A DNA stretch of 5,706 nucleotides from Rhodobiaceae bacterium (GTDB lineage Bacteria > Pseudomonadota > Alphaproteobacteria > Rhizobiales > TMED25): positions 7,929-13,634 of the forward strand of contig PAHC01000032.1 in assembly GCA_002704755.1 (NCBI GenBank), in the 5' to 3' direction. Below the pieces are notes generated by a model, which saw only the letters and a list, made by a program, of their open reading frames with translations, had not been told where the DNA came from and searched no databases. Shown in pieces: positions 1 to 5,706 of this stretch. How positions within the stretch are numbered: position 1 is the first letter of the stretch; each line of letters starts with the position of its first letter. A program made the translations under genes and the position numbers.

Positions 1-604
1 AGGCAAAACCACTATATTTAAATTGTTATTAAGATTGTACAATACTTCCAGTGGTAAAATATTTTTTGATAATACTGAAATAGATAAATACAAATTAGCT
101 ACTATAAGAAGTAACATATCATCAGTCTTTCAAAATACACTTATCTTCAATGACAGTTTATATAATAATATAAATTTAAATAATCAAAATATTGCAATTA
201 ACTTTGAAAGTTTGATGCAAGACTTAAACATAGATGAATTTTCAGACAAATTATCTAAGAAATTTAATACCATGATTGGTATAGATGGTGTCTCCTTATC
301 GGGTGGTGAAATGCAGAGAGTTGCTATAGCAAGAGCTATAATTAAAAATTCTCCAATACTATTACTTGATGAGGCAACTAACTCACTAGACTCAATTAAT
401 GAATTAGAGATAAATAAAACTTTAGATAAATATTTTGAAGAGAAAACTGTGATAATCATAGCTCATAAGCTATCTACTATTAAGAATGCTGATAATATTA
501 TTGTTTTAAAAGATGGAAAAGTTATGGGTGAAGGAACTTACAAAGAACTAGAAAAAACAAATAGTTACTTCAATGAGTTGATACATTCATCTATGATTAA
601 TTAA
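1..604 (+). CDS. ABC exporter ATP-binding protein, C-terminal part (5' partial)
   Basis: This is the nucleotide-binding domain of an ABC transporter that powers export by ATP hydrolysis at the inner membrane. The reading frame is open from position 2, where the first four visible codons read GKTT, the end of the Walker A motif, so the gene begins left of the window; the TTG at 23 is an internal Leu codon. In the 200 visible residues I see the Q-loop (VFQNTLIFND, Q at 44), the signature LSGGE (99-103), Walker B ILLLDE (119-124), the D-loop SLD (128-130) and the H-loop histidine (155, in IIAHKLSTI). The roughly 55-residue stretch from Q-loop to signature and the wording of the motifs match the exporter class (MsbA/Atm1-like half-transporters with a fused membrane domain), but the membrane part is outside the window. 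The signature has LSGGE rather than the commoner LSGGQ, as in Atm1-type proteins, but this does not fix the substrate, which remains unknown. It ends 16 bases before the end of the converging phosphatase gene. Confidence 0.93.
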   Translation, partial: GKTTIFKLLLRLYNTSSGKIFFDNTEIDKYKLATIRSNISSVFQNTLIFNDSLYNNINLNNQNIAINFESLMQDLNIDEFSDKLSKKFNTMIGIDGVSLSGGEMQRVAIARAIIKNSPILLLDEATNSLDSINELEINKTLDKYFEEKTVIIIAHKLSTIKNADNIIVLKDGKVMGEGTYKELEKTNSYFNELIHSSMIN

Positions 605-620
605 TAGAATTCCTAAGATG

Positions 621-1220
621 CTATTTACTTGAATTGTAATTCGATGTAATCAATTCTGGATCATAATTCTTATTTATCCATTCCTCTAAATCCGTATTAT
701 TTAATTTTAAATTCTCTATTAAATTAAAAAAATAATCCAATATTCCTGTTGAAGAATATTTTATATGCAGATATTTAAGTGATAGTTGTTTTTTTGCCAA
801 TTCAATATCATTTGTGTTGTAAAATATATATAGAGCCATAAAAAACCCAGTTCGATCTGCACCAGTTTTGCAATGCACAAGAAATGGTTTTTGGATTTGT
901 TTTATAGACTTTAAGAGTAATTTTAATTTACTTTTTTCAGGCAGGCGCCTTGCAGAAATTGGTATATTGATCATTTTTATATTATGTTTATCACAAATAT
1001 TTTTTTGCATTAGGTAAATATCTTTCTCTGATGTATCTGAATACCTTAAATTAATAATATTTTTTATCTTATTTTTTTCTATATAGTGATTGAGTAATCC
1101 TGGTGAAGGCTGTCCCGATCTATAAACACCTTCATTTATTCGATAAAAATTGTTATTAATTAACGCTCTTATCCATCCATGATCGATTATGAATAAATTA
1201 ATGACACTCTTTAATTTCAA
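621..1220 (-). CDS. Tyrosine / dual-specificity-like protein phosphatase, Cys-dependent
   Basis: This is a probable phosphatase using the cysteine-phosphate mechanism. With the start chosen here (199 aa) the P-loop HCKTGADRTG places the nucleophile Cys at 117 and the phosphate-binding Arg at 123, a clean HCX5R signature. Upstream are a GVYRSGQPSP segment, typical of bacterial dual-specificity-like phosphatases, and a DHGW motif near the N-terminus. There is no signal peptide, although the first residues are hydrophobic. The start is uncertain. The open frame begins immediately after an in-frame TAA with a TTG at 1265, and the first in-frame ATG lies far inside, beyond the GQPSP motif. I prefer the TTG at 1220-1218 because GAGG sits five bases before it and it yields an MKLKSVINLF start. 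The 1265 start would add 15 residues. The usual general-acid Asp about 30 residues before the Cys is not obvious. The substrate is unknown; it could act on phosphoproteins, inositol phosphates or another phosphoester. It lies alone on the minus strand, between the ABC gene and rlpA. Confidence 0.85.
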   Translation of the reverse strand: MKLKSVINLFIIDHGWIRALINNNFYRINEGVYRSGQPSPGLLNHYIEKNKIKNIINLRYSDTSEKDIYLMQKNICDKHNIKMINIPISARRLPEKSKLKLLLKSIKQIQKPFLVHCKTGADRTGFFMALYIFYNTNDIELAKKQLSLKYLHIKYSSTGILDYFFNLIENLKLNNTDLEEWINKNYDPELITSNYNSSK

Positions 1221-1225
1221 AACAA

Positions 1226-1229
1226 CCTC
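1226..1229 (-). promoter_or_regulatory. Ribosome binding site deciding the phosphatase start
   Basis: On the minus strand GAGG is followed by the five bases TTGTT and then a TTG codon at 1220-1218. It is the only Shine-Dalgarno-like sequence in the N-terminal region of a frame that lacks any ATG there, so it favours the inner TTG over the TTG at 1265, which has no such sequence before it. Confidence 0.5.
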
Positions 1230-1312
1230 ATAATGTACAAATTTATTTGATATTATTACACTCAATTATTCTATATGAATATATTGTTTATTTATTTTTA
1301 TTCTTTTTATTT

Positions 1313-1318
1313 TATAAT
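1313..1318 (+). promoter_or_regulatory. Candidate -10 box for the rlpA operon
   Basis: A perfect TATAAT ends six bases before the rlpA ATG. Initiation at the usual distance would fall on or next to the A of the ATG, giving a leaderless message, which agrees with the lack of any Shine-Dalgarno sequence before rlpA. No good -35 lies at 16-18 bases; the nearest TTG-containing hexamer, TTGTTT at 1284-1289, is 23 bases away. Chance occurrence is quite possible in this composition. Confidence 0.3.
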
Positions 1319-1324
1319 TATTAA

Positions 1325-1921
1325 ATGCAAAATAAAAAATATCTATTATTAATTCTAATGCTTCTGTTACCACTCTCATTATCCTCTTGTAGTTCCTGGT
1401 TTATGCTTGAAAATAATCCAAAAAAATATGGTAAATATGATTATATACCCCAAGGTGGTGGTCATTATAAATTAGGGGAACCATATCAAATTAAAGGAGA
1501 GTGGTACTACCCTGAAGTTGATAACGATTATGACAAAACAGGGATTGCTTCTTGGTATGGTGATTATTTTCATGGCAGATTAACAGCAAATGGTGAATAC
1601 TATGATATGAATTCTTTATCTGCCGCACATAAAACACTTCCTCTACCTTCCTATTTAAGGGTAACAAACCTTGAAAACAAAAAATCTATTATTGTACGTT
1701 TAAATGATCGTGGTCCATATATTGATGATAGAATCATTGACCTATCAAAAAAAGCTGCGACTGAATTAGGAATGTTAAAACAAGGAACTGCAAAAGTGAG
1801 AGTACAATATATTGAGGAGGCACCATTGGACGGAAATGATAGTGAATATTTTAAAAATTCAAAACCTGGCTTTCTAAGAAAAATGTGGAGAGCAACTTCA
1901 TCAGCTTTAGCGGATATGTAA
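1325..1921 (+). CDS. rlpA: RlpA-like septal outer-membrane lipoprotein
   Basis: RlpA proteins are lipoproteins of the outer membrane; the Pseudomonas member is a lytic transglycosylase that cuts peptidoglycan strands lacking stem peptides and helps daughter cells separate. The 198-residue product starts with MQNKK, then a hydrophobic stretch (7-19) and a lipobox LSSC with the lipidated Cys at 22. An alphaproteobacterial-type linker (GEPYQIKGEWYYP, 51-63) leads to the double-psi beta-barrel: GIASWYG (73-79), TANGE (87-91), AAHKTLPLP (100-108), VRLNDRGPY (124-132) and RIIDLS (136-141). E91, H102 and D128 keep the spacing of the residues I recall as catalytically important in Pseudomonas RlpA (E120, H131, D157), so activity is plausible. 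No C-terminal SPOR domain follows; the protein ends some 30 residues after the barrel, so septal targeting through denuded glycan would need another route. No Shine-Dalgarno precedes the ATG. It is the first gene of the rightward string; tmk begins two bases after its stop. Confidence 0.93.
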   Translation: MQNKKYLLLILMLLLPLSLSSCSSWFMLENNPKKYGKYDYIPQGGGHYKLGEPYQIKGEWYYPEVDNDYDKTGIASWYGDYFHGRLTANGEYYDMNSLSAAHKTLPLPSYLRVTNLENKKSIIVRLNDRGPYIDDRIIDLSKKAATELGMLKQGTAKVRVQYIEEAPLDGNDSEYFKNSKPGFLRKMWRATSSALADM

Positions 1922-1923
1922 AA

Positions 1924-2562
1924 ATGAATAAAGGTTTTTTTATAACATTTGAAGGTGGTGAGGGGAGTGGAAAAACTACACAGTCAGAGTTATTGTATAA
2001 TAACCTTAAAGAAAAAGGATTTGTTGTTAACAGAACAAGAGAACCCGGAGGAACAATCCTAGCTGAAAAAATAAGAGATCTTCTATTAAAAGGTGATCAA
2101 GATAAAATGTCTAATTTGACTGAACTATATTTATTTGCCGCCGCAAGAAAAGATCACATTGATAATATAATAGAACCATCTCTGGAAAATAATGAAATCG
2201 TTATCTGTGATAGGTTTATAGACTCCACAACTGCATATCAGGGCTATGCTGGGAATATCGACTTAAGGGTTATTAATTATGTCAATAATATAACCATTGG
2301 TAGCTCCAAACCAGATATAACTTATATATTTGATATTGACCCGAATATTGGACTTCAGAGATCTATCAATATAACGACTGAAGAAATAAGATTCGAAAAA
2401 AAAGATATTGATTATCACAAAAAAATTAGATCTGGATTCTTGGAGATAGCAAATAATAACCCTGACAGATGTATAGTTATTAATGCAGAACAGGAATTAA
2501 AAAAAATAGAGGAATTTATCCTAAATCTAACCATAGAGAAATACGAGGGCAATGGAAATTAA
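1924..2562 (+). CDS. tmk: Thymidylate kinase
   Basis: This cytosolic enzyme phosphorylates dTMP to dTDP with ATP, an essential step toward dTTP. The 212-residue length is close to the 213 of E. coli Tmk. Visible motifs are the Walker A loop GGEGSGKT (11-18), REPGGT (39-44) that contributes to dTMP binding, FAAARKDHI (71-79), and the DRFIDSTTAYQG segment (96-107) carrying the DR pair. The LID-region sequence IRFEKKDIDYHKKIRSGF (155-172) matches the family's usual DRFE...FH...R pattern, with Ile replacing the first Asp. I start at the ATG at 1924, two bases after the rlpA stop, because the protein then begins MNKGFFITFEGGEG as in the family; a GTG at 1885 in the same frame would add 13 unrelated residues inside rlpA. 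Its end overlaps holB by 11 bases. There is no strong Shine-Dalgarno, so translation is probably coupled to rlpA. Confidence 0.97.
   Translation: MNKGFFITFEGGEGSGKTTQSELLYNNLKEKGFVVNRTREPGGTILAEKIRDLLLKGDQDKMSNLTELYLFAAARKDHIDNIIEPSLENNEIVICDRFIDSTTAYQGYAGNIDLRVINYVNNITIGSSKPDITYIFDIDPNIGLQRSINITTEEIRFEKKDIDYHKKIRSGFLEIANNNPDRCIVINAEQELKKIEEFILNLTIEKYEGNGN
2545..2549 (+). promoter_or_regulatory. Ribosome binding site of holB within tmk
   Basis: GAGGG lies a few bases before the holB ATG at 2552 and is embedded in the last codons of tmk. It is the clearest Shine-Dalgarno sequence in the rightward gene string; the other starts there rely on overlap or proximity to the upstream gene. It supports the start that gives the 11-base overlap. 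Confidence 0.55.
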
Positions 2563-3550
2563 TTTAAACCCATGGCAAAACAAATATTTTCATGGTCATC
2601 ATAATGTAATTAATCAATTAGATGGGATTAAAGGAGCCAACTCAATAAATAATTCATTGTTATTTTATGGGGATTATGGTCTTGGTAAATGCACTTTAGC
2701 ATTTAGATTTGCCAATTTTCTTCTATCAAACCATCTCGGGTCATTTCAAGAATTCAAGATCGTCGAAGATGACATTTATAATCAAATATCAAAACTATCA
2801 ACGCCAAACATTCATTATATTCCTGACTTAGATGAAAAACAAAATATTATTGAGATAAAGATTGATACCATTAGAGATTTAAAAAATAAACTGCAAACCA
2901 AGACATTTAATAAAACACAAAGAGTTGTTATTATTGACTCAGCAGATTCATTAAACAAATCATCATTTAATGCCTTACTAAAATTATTAGAAGAACCACC
3001 AAGTCAAACTTTAATTATAATAATCTCGCATAATCTTAGGAATTTACCTGATACGATTTTATCAAGATGTATCAAATTTCATTTTAAAAATTTAGAACAT
3101 AGTGAAATAGCCCAGATATTAAAAAAGAGCAGCTTGGATATAGATATAAGCAGAATAAAAGAAATTTACTCTAATCACATTACACCAGGGAAAATTATTC
3201 ATTTATTTATGCATGATTTTGATAATATTTTAAATGATTTCAATGAGTTGAAAAATACTAATAATAAAGATATTCATTCACGTGCGTTATATATCTCTAG
3301 GAAATATTCTCCAAAAGAAAATCATCAATCATTTATTATCTTCTTTGAGATTTTTATGTTGTGGATCAAACACAATGCAATTAATTTACTTGATAACATG
3401 CCCATTAATATAGATTTATTAAGGCTTATCAGAGTGTGGGATAATTATAATAATAAATATATTGACCTTAATACTTATAATTTAAACAAAGATGAATTTT
3501 TGCTATCTATATGCTATGAATTACAAAAAGTGAAAAATGAAATAAAATGA
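2552..3550 (+). CDS. holB: DNA polymerase III delta-prime subunit (clamp loader)
   Basis: HolB is the delta-prime subunit of the clamp loader that places the beta sliding clamp on DNA during replication. The 332-residue product shows an AAA+ module: a Walker A-like loop GDYGLGKC (40-47), Walker B-like VVIIDSAD (125-132), the strongly conserved NALLKLLEEPP (140-150) and the SRC motif (171-173), which in clamp loaders supplies an arginine finger to the neighbouring ATPase subunit. The usual Ser/Thr after the Walker A lysine is Cys, so nucleotide hydrolysis is doubtful, as expected for a non-motor subunit. Only three cysteines (47, 173, 321) are present, so the zinc module of E. coli delta-prime is absent. 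The C-terminal third (from about 200) is poorly conserved and rich in Asn, Lys and Ile; it should be the helical collar domain. The gene overlaps tmk by 11 bases and metG by 4 (ATGA), a sign of coupled translation. Homology to DnaX was considered, but position after tmk and the degenerate P-loop favour HolB. Confidence 0.93.
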   Translation: MEINLNPWQNKYFHGHHNVINQLDGIKGANSINNSLLFYGDYGLGKCTLAFRFANFLLSNHLGSFQEFKIVEDDIYNQISKLSTPNIHYIPDLDEKQNIIEIKIDTIRDLKNKLQTKTFNKTQRVVIIDSADSLNKSSFNALLKLLEEPPSQTLIIIISHNLRNLPDTILSRCIKFHFKNLEHSEIAQILKKSSLDIDISRIKEIYSNHITPGKIIHLFMHDFDNILNDFNELKNTNNKDIHSRALYISRKYSPKENHQSFIIFFEIFMLWIKHNAINLLDNMPINIDLLRLIRVWDNYNNKYIDLNTYNLNKDEFLLSICYELQKVKNEIK

Positions 3551-5091
3551 CAAAAAAACAAAACAAATTTTATCTTACCACAGCAATTTCTTATCCTAAC
3601 GGAGAACCGCATATAGGGCATGCATATGAAGCCATTATAACTGATACTGTTGCAAGATTTAATAGATTGATTGATAAGGATGTATTTTTTCTAACTGGGA
3701 CTGACGAGCATGGTATTAAAATGCTTCAAACCGCAAAGAAACAAAATCTTGAGGCAAAGGACTTAGCGAATAAAAATGCCCCACTTTTTATTGACATGCT
3801 CTCAAAAATAAATTCAACGCATGATGATTTTATCAGAACTACTGAGGATAGACATAGGGATGCATGTATTGAAATCTGGAATAGAATGTATGAAAACGGC
3901 GATATTTACAAAGATAAATATGCTGGTTGGTACTCAGTCAGAGATGAAGCTTATTATGAAGAGAAAGAACTCACAAAAGATGATAATGAATTTCTATCAC
4001 CACAAGGTACTCCAGTAACATGGGTCGAAGAAGAAAGTTACTTCTTCCGACTATCCAATTACCAAGAGAAACTACTGGAATACTACAAGAAACACCCTGA
4101 ATTTATACTTCCAGCAACAAGAAAAAATGAAGTTACTAAATTTGTTGAATCAGGACTAAAAGACTTATCAATTTCAAGAACAACATTTGATTGGGGAATA
4201 AAAGTTCCAAATGATGAGAGTCACGTCATGTATGTCTGGGTAGACGCCCTAACTAATTATCTGACTGGTGCAAATTTTCCACATCCAGATTATACTGATA
4301 AATGGCCAGCTAATTTCCATATTATAGGAAAAGATATATTGCGATTCCATGCAGTTTATTGGCCTGCTTTTCTTATGTCAGCAAATATAGAACTGCCTAA
4401 AATTGTATTTGCACATGGTTTTTTGTTTAATAAAGGTGTAAAGATGTCAAAATCCCTTGGCAATGTAGTAAGTCCAACAGAGCTAATTAATAAGTATGGA
4501 AGAGATCAAATAAGATACTTCTTTCTGAGAGAGGTCTCACTTGGCAATGATGGTAGTTATGATGATGATAGTATAACTAGAAGGGTTAATGCGGATTTAG
4601 CAAATGATCTAGGTAATCTCATTCAAAGATCATGTTCGATGGTAGCAAAAAACTGTAATAATATAATTCCAACACCTTCAACAAACAAAACAAGAGATGA
4701 TATATTAATTGATACTGAAATTACTAATTTAAGTTATAAAATATTAGATTATTTGGAACATATAGAGATTAATAAGATTTTGAATGATATATGGGAACAA
4801 ATTTCTGCATTAAATAAGTACTTTAGCGATCAAAAACCATGGGAATTAAGAAAAAATAATACTGAAAGAATGAATACAGTATTATACACAACAATTGAAA
4901 ATATACGAAAAATTGCTATTATGCTTCAGCCAGTGATACCAGATTCATCAGAAAAAATACTTAATTTACTTGGTGTAGATTTAAATAAAAGAAAATTTAA
5001 TGATATCAATAACAAAGATAGTGTAATACAAAGTAACACGATTGGAGTTCTTAGCCCAATTTTCCCTAAAATAGAAATATCTGATGAATAA
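3547..5091 (+). CDS. metG: Methionyl-tRNA synthetase
   Basis: This class I aminoacyl-tRNA synthetase charges tRNA-Met, both initiator and elongator, with methionine in the cytosol. The 514-residue protein has the nucleotide-binding motif PHIGHAY (21-27), the following TGTDEHG (50-56), WVDAL (231-235), the FHIIGKDILRFHAVYWPA segment (257-274) and KMSKS (299-303), all intact. In the connective region the sequence GWYSVRDEAYY (127-137) stands where zinc-binding relatives have Cys pairs, so this is the zinc-free type common in alphaproteobacteria and mitochondria. The helical anticodon-binding domain follows (about 340-514), with DQKPWEL near its middle. There is no C-terminal tRNA-binding (EMAP-like) dimerisation domain, which agrees with the length. 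The start ATG shares four bases with the holB stop (ATGA) and no Shine-Dalgarno is visible, so ribosomes probably re-initiate from holB. Its last 8 bases overlap the start of tatD. Confidence 0.98.
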   Translation: MTKKQNKFYLTTAISYPNGEPHIGHAYEAIITDTVARFNRLIDKDVFFLTGTDEHGIKMLQTAKKQNLEAKDLANKNAPLFIDMLSKINSTHDDFIRTTEDRHRDACIEIWNRMYENGDIYKDKYAGWYSVRDEAYYEEKELTKDDNEFLSPQGTPVTWVEEESYFFRLSNYQEKLLEYYKKHPEFILPATRKNEVTKFVESGLKDLSISRTTFDWGIKVPNDESHVMYVWVDALTNYLTGANFPHPDYTDKWPANFHIIGKDILRFHAVYWPAFLMSANIELPKIVFAHGFLFNKGVKMSKSLGNVVSPTELINKYGRDQIRYFFLREVSLGNDGSYDDDSITRRVNADLANDLGNLIQRSCSMVAKNCNNIIPTPSTNKTRDDILIDTEITNLSYKILDYLEHIEINKILNDIWEQISALNKYFSDQKPWELRKNNTERMNTVLYTTIENIRKIAIMLQPVIPDSSEKILNLLGVDLNKRKFNDINNKDSVIQSNTIGVLSPIFPKIEISDE

Positions 5092-5706
5092 ATATGACTT
5101 TCTGATCGATACGCACTGTCATCTTGATTTTGATGAGTATCAAACAGATCTCTCTGAAGTCATAGAGAGAGCTTATTATAATAAGGTAAAGTATCTCATA
5201 ACAATTTCAACTAGGTTTCATACTTATAATAAACTGAAAGCGATTGTTGATAAATATACAAATGTTTATACAACGATTGGAACACATCCATTAAATACTG
5301 ACGAAGAATTTGAAACGTACAATCATAAAGACATTATTTCAATATCAAAAGAATCTAAAGTCGTTGGAATAGGGGAGTGCGGCTTAGATTATTCAAGATT
5401 AAAATATAATAATAAAAAGAAACAAGAAGCACTATTCAGATTACAAATAGAATGTTCTAATGAATCAAACTTACCTTTTATCATCCATAATAGAGACTCA
5501 GATGATGATATGGAAAGGATACTGATTGATGAGTCAAAAAAACAGAGTTTAAATGGAGTTTTGCATTGTTTTAGTTCTTCTGAACGTCTTGCTGATGTTG
5601 CAATTGATCTTGGTCTTAATATCTCATTTACAGGCATAATTACTTTTAAAAATGCTCAAAAAGTAAGAGATATTGCAAAAAAAATACCAATTGAAAAGAT
5701 TTTTAT
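5084..5706 (+). CDS. tatD: TatD family metal-dependent DNase/hydrolase (3' partial)
   Basis: TatD proteins are cytosolic TIM-barrel hydrolases with DNase activity in characterised members, linked to DNA repair and degradation. The frame opens at the ATG at 5084, inside the last codons of metG (8-base overlap), and stays open to the right edge, giving 207 complete codons out of the roughly 260 usual for the family. The metal-site motifs appear in order: DTHCHLDF (9-16, metal ligands H11 and H13), GTHP (66-69), GIGECGLDY (95-103, E98), PFIIHNRDS (131-139, H135) and LHCFSSS (160-166, H161). The final ETDSPYL-type motif with the last metal-binding Asp lies beyond the window. The alternative ATG at 5094 is in another frame and stops after three codons. 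No clear Shine-Dalgarno precedes the start, so translation is probably coupled to metG. The tatD position directly after metG is the usual alphaproteobacterial order and supports the family call. Its exact substrate in this organism is unknown. Confidence 0.95.
   Translation, partial: MNKYDFLIDTHCHLDFDEYQTDLSEVIERAYYNKVKYLITISTRFHTYNKLKAIVDKYTNVYTTIGTHPLNTDEEFETYNHKDIISISKESKVVGIGECGLDYSRLKYNNKKKQEALFRLQIECSNESNLPFIIHNRDSDDDMERILIDESKKQSLNGVLHCFSSSERLADVAIDLGLNISFTGIITFKNAQKVRDIAKKIPIEKIF

Larger units (their letters stand above)
1221..1324. promoter_or_regulatory. Divergent intergenic region between phosphatase and rlpA
   Basis: This 104-base spacer (59 bases if the phosphatase starts at 1265) must hold the promoters of both the minus-strand phosphatase and the rightward rlpA-tatD string, unless the latter is read from elsewhere. 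From 1266 on it is almost pure A/T, with a T-rich plus strand between about 1284 and 1313. A perfect TATAAT lies at 1313-1318. On the minus strand a TATATT (1283-1278) could serve the phosphatase, with a leader of about 50 bases. In such AT-rich DNA these matches are weak evidence. I see no inverted repeat that looks like an operator. Confidence 0.5.

Noticed and set aside
184..459. Minus-strand open frame of 91 codons inside the ABC transporter gene
   Set aside because: It lies antisense to the Q-loop-to-H-loop part of a clear ABC domain and its product resembles no family I recognise; it is a by-product of the coding strand.
596..642. Possible bidirectional terminator between the converging genes (palindromes ATTAATTAAT at 596-605 and GAATTGTAATTC at 631-642)
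   Set aside because: The stems are short, A/T only or nearly so, and lack a GC-rich stem followed by a U tract; they would hardly be stable, and the second lies inside the phosphatase coding region.
1221..1265. Longer phosphatase start at TTG 1265
   Set aside because: It is merely the first codon after a stop, has no ribosome binding site before it and adds residues with no recognisable conservation. It cannot be fully excluded.
1885..1923. GTG start for tmk, overlapping the end of rlpA
   Set aside because: It would add 13 residues unlike any thymidylate kinase N-terminus; the ATG at 1924 gives the canonical start just before the P-loop.
3821..4018. Plus-strand open frame of 65 codons inside metG
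   Set aside because: It is out of frame within a highly conserved catalytic part of metG, has no ribosome binding site and a composition typical of a frame shadow.
5389..5637. Minus-strand open frame of 82 codons at the right end
   Set aside because: It is antisense to tatD, whose metal-binding motifs are read continuously on the plus strand over the same bases.
1..5706. An undescribed multi-gene system such as a defence island, secondary-metabolite cluster or mobile element
   Set aside because: All genes except the phosphatase and the truncated ABC ATPase are standard housekeeping families in a known order; there are no repeats, integrase, transposase, toxin-antitoxin pair or other accessory signs.

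Overview
This is an AT-rich window (G+C about 30% by eye) holding ordinary bacterial chromosomal genes packed very tightly. Gene order and protein type point to a streamlined alphaproteobacterium, possibly from a low-GC marine lineage such as the SAR11/HIMB59-like groups. The reasons are an rlpA-tmk-holB-metG-tatD order, a methionyl-tRNA synthetase of the short form without zinc-binding cysteines, and overlapping genes. The lineage is inference; no marker such as rRNA is present.

Layout: positions 1-604 (+) hold the C-terminal 200 residues of an exporter-type ABC ATPase, entering from the left edge in mid Walker A. A converging gene on the minus strand (621-1220) encodes a cysteine-dependent tyrosine/dual-specificity-like phosphatase that can only start at a non-ATG codon. 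A short, very AT-rich divergent spacer (1221-1324) separates it from a rightward gene string: rlpA (lipoprotein with a double-psi barrel, 1325-1921), tmk (1924-2562), holB (2552-3550), metG (3547-5091) and tatD (from 5084, running off the right edge). The junctions in this string are +2, -11, -4 and -8 bases, so it is almost certainly one transcription unit with coupled translation.

How they fit together: Tmk makes dTDP for DNA synthesis, HolB is the delta-prime subunit of the clamp loader, MetG charges tRNA-Met, TatD is a metal-dependent DNase/hydrolase, and RlpA is an outer-membrane septal/cell-wall lipoprotein. The tmk-holB-metG-tatD block is a well-known conserved alphaproteobacterial arrangement. 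The carboxypeptidase gene dacC, often found between rlpA and tmk in relatives, is absent here.

I found no RNA genes, mobile elements, CRISPR arrays, long repeats or convincing intrinsic terminator, and no evidence of an unknown biological system. The points worth a second look are small: the non-ATG phosphatase start, its unclear general acid, a perfect TATAAT so close to the rlpA start that it implies a leaderless message, the missing dacC, and a divergent Walker A in HolB.
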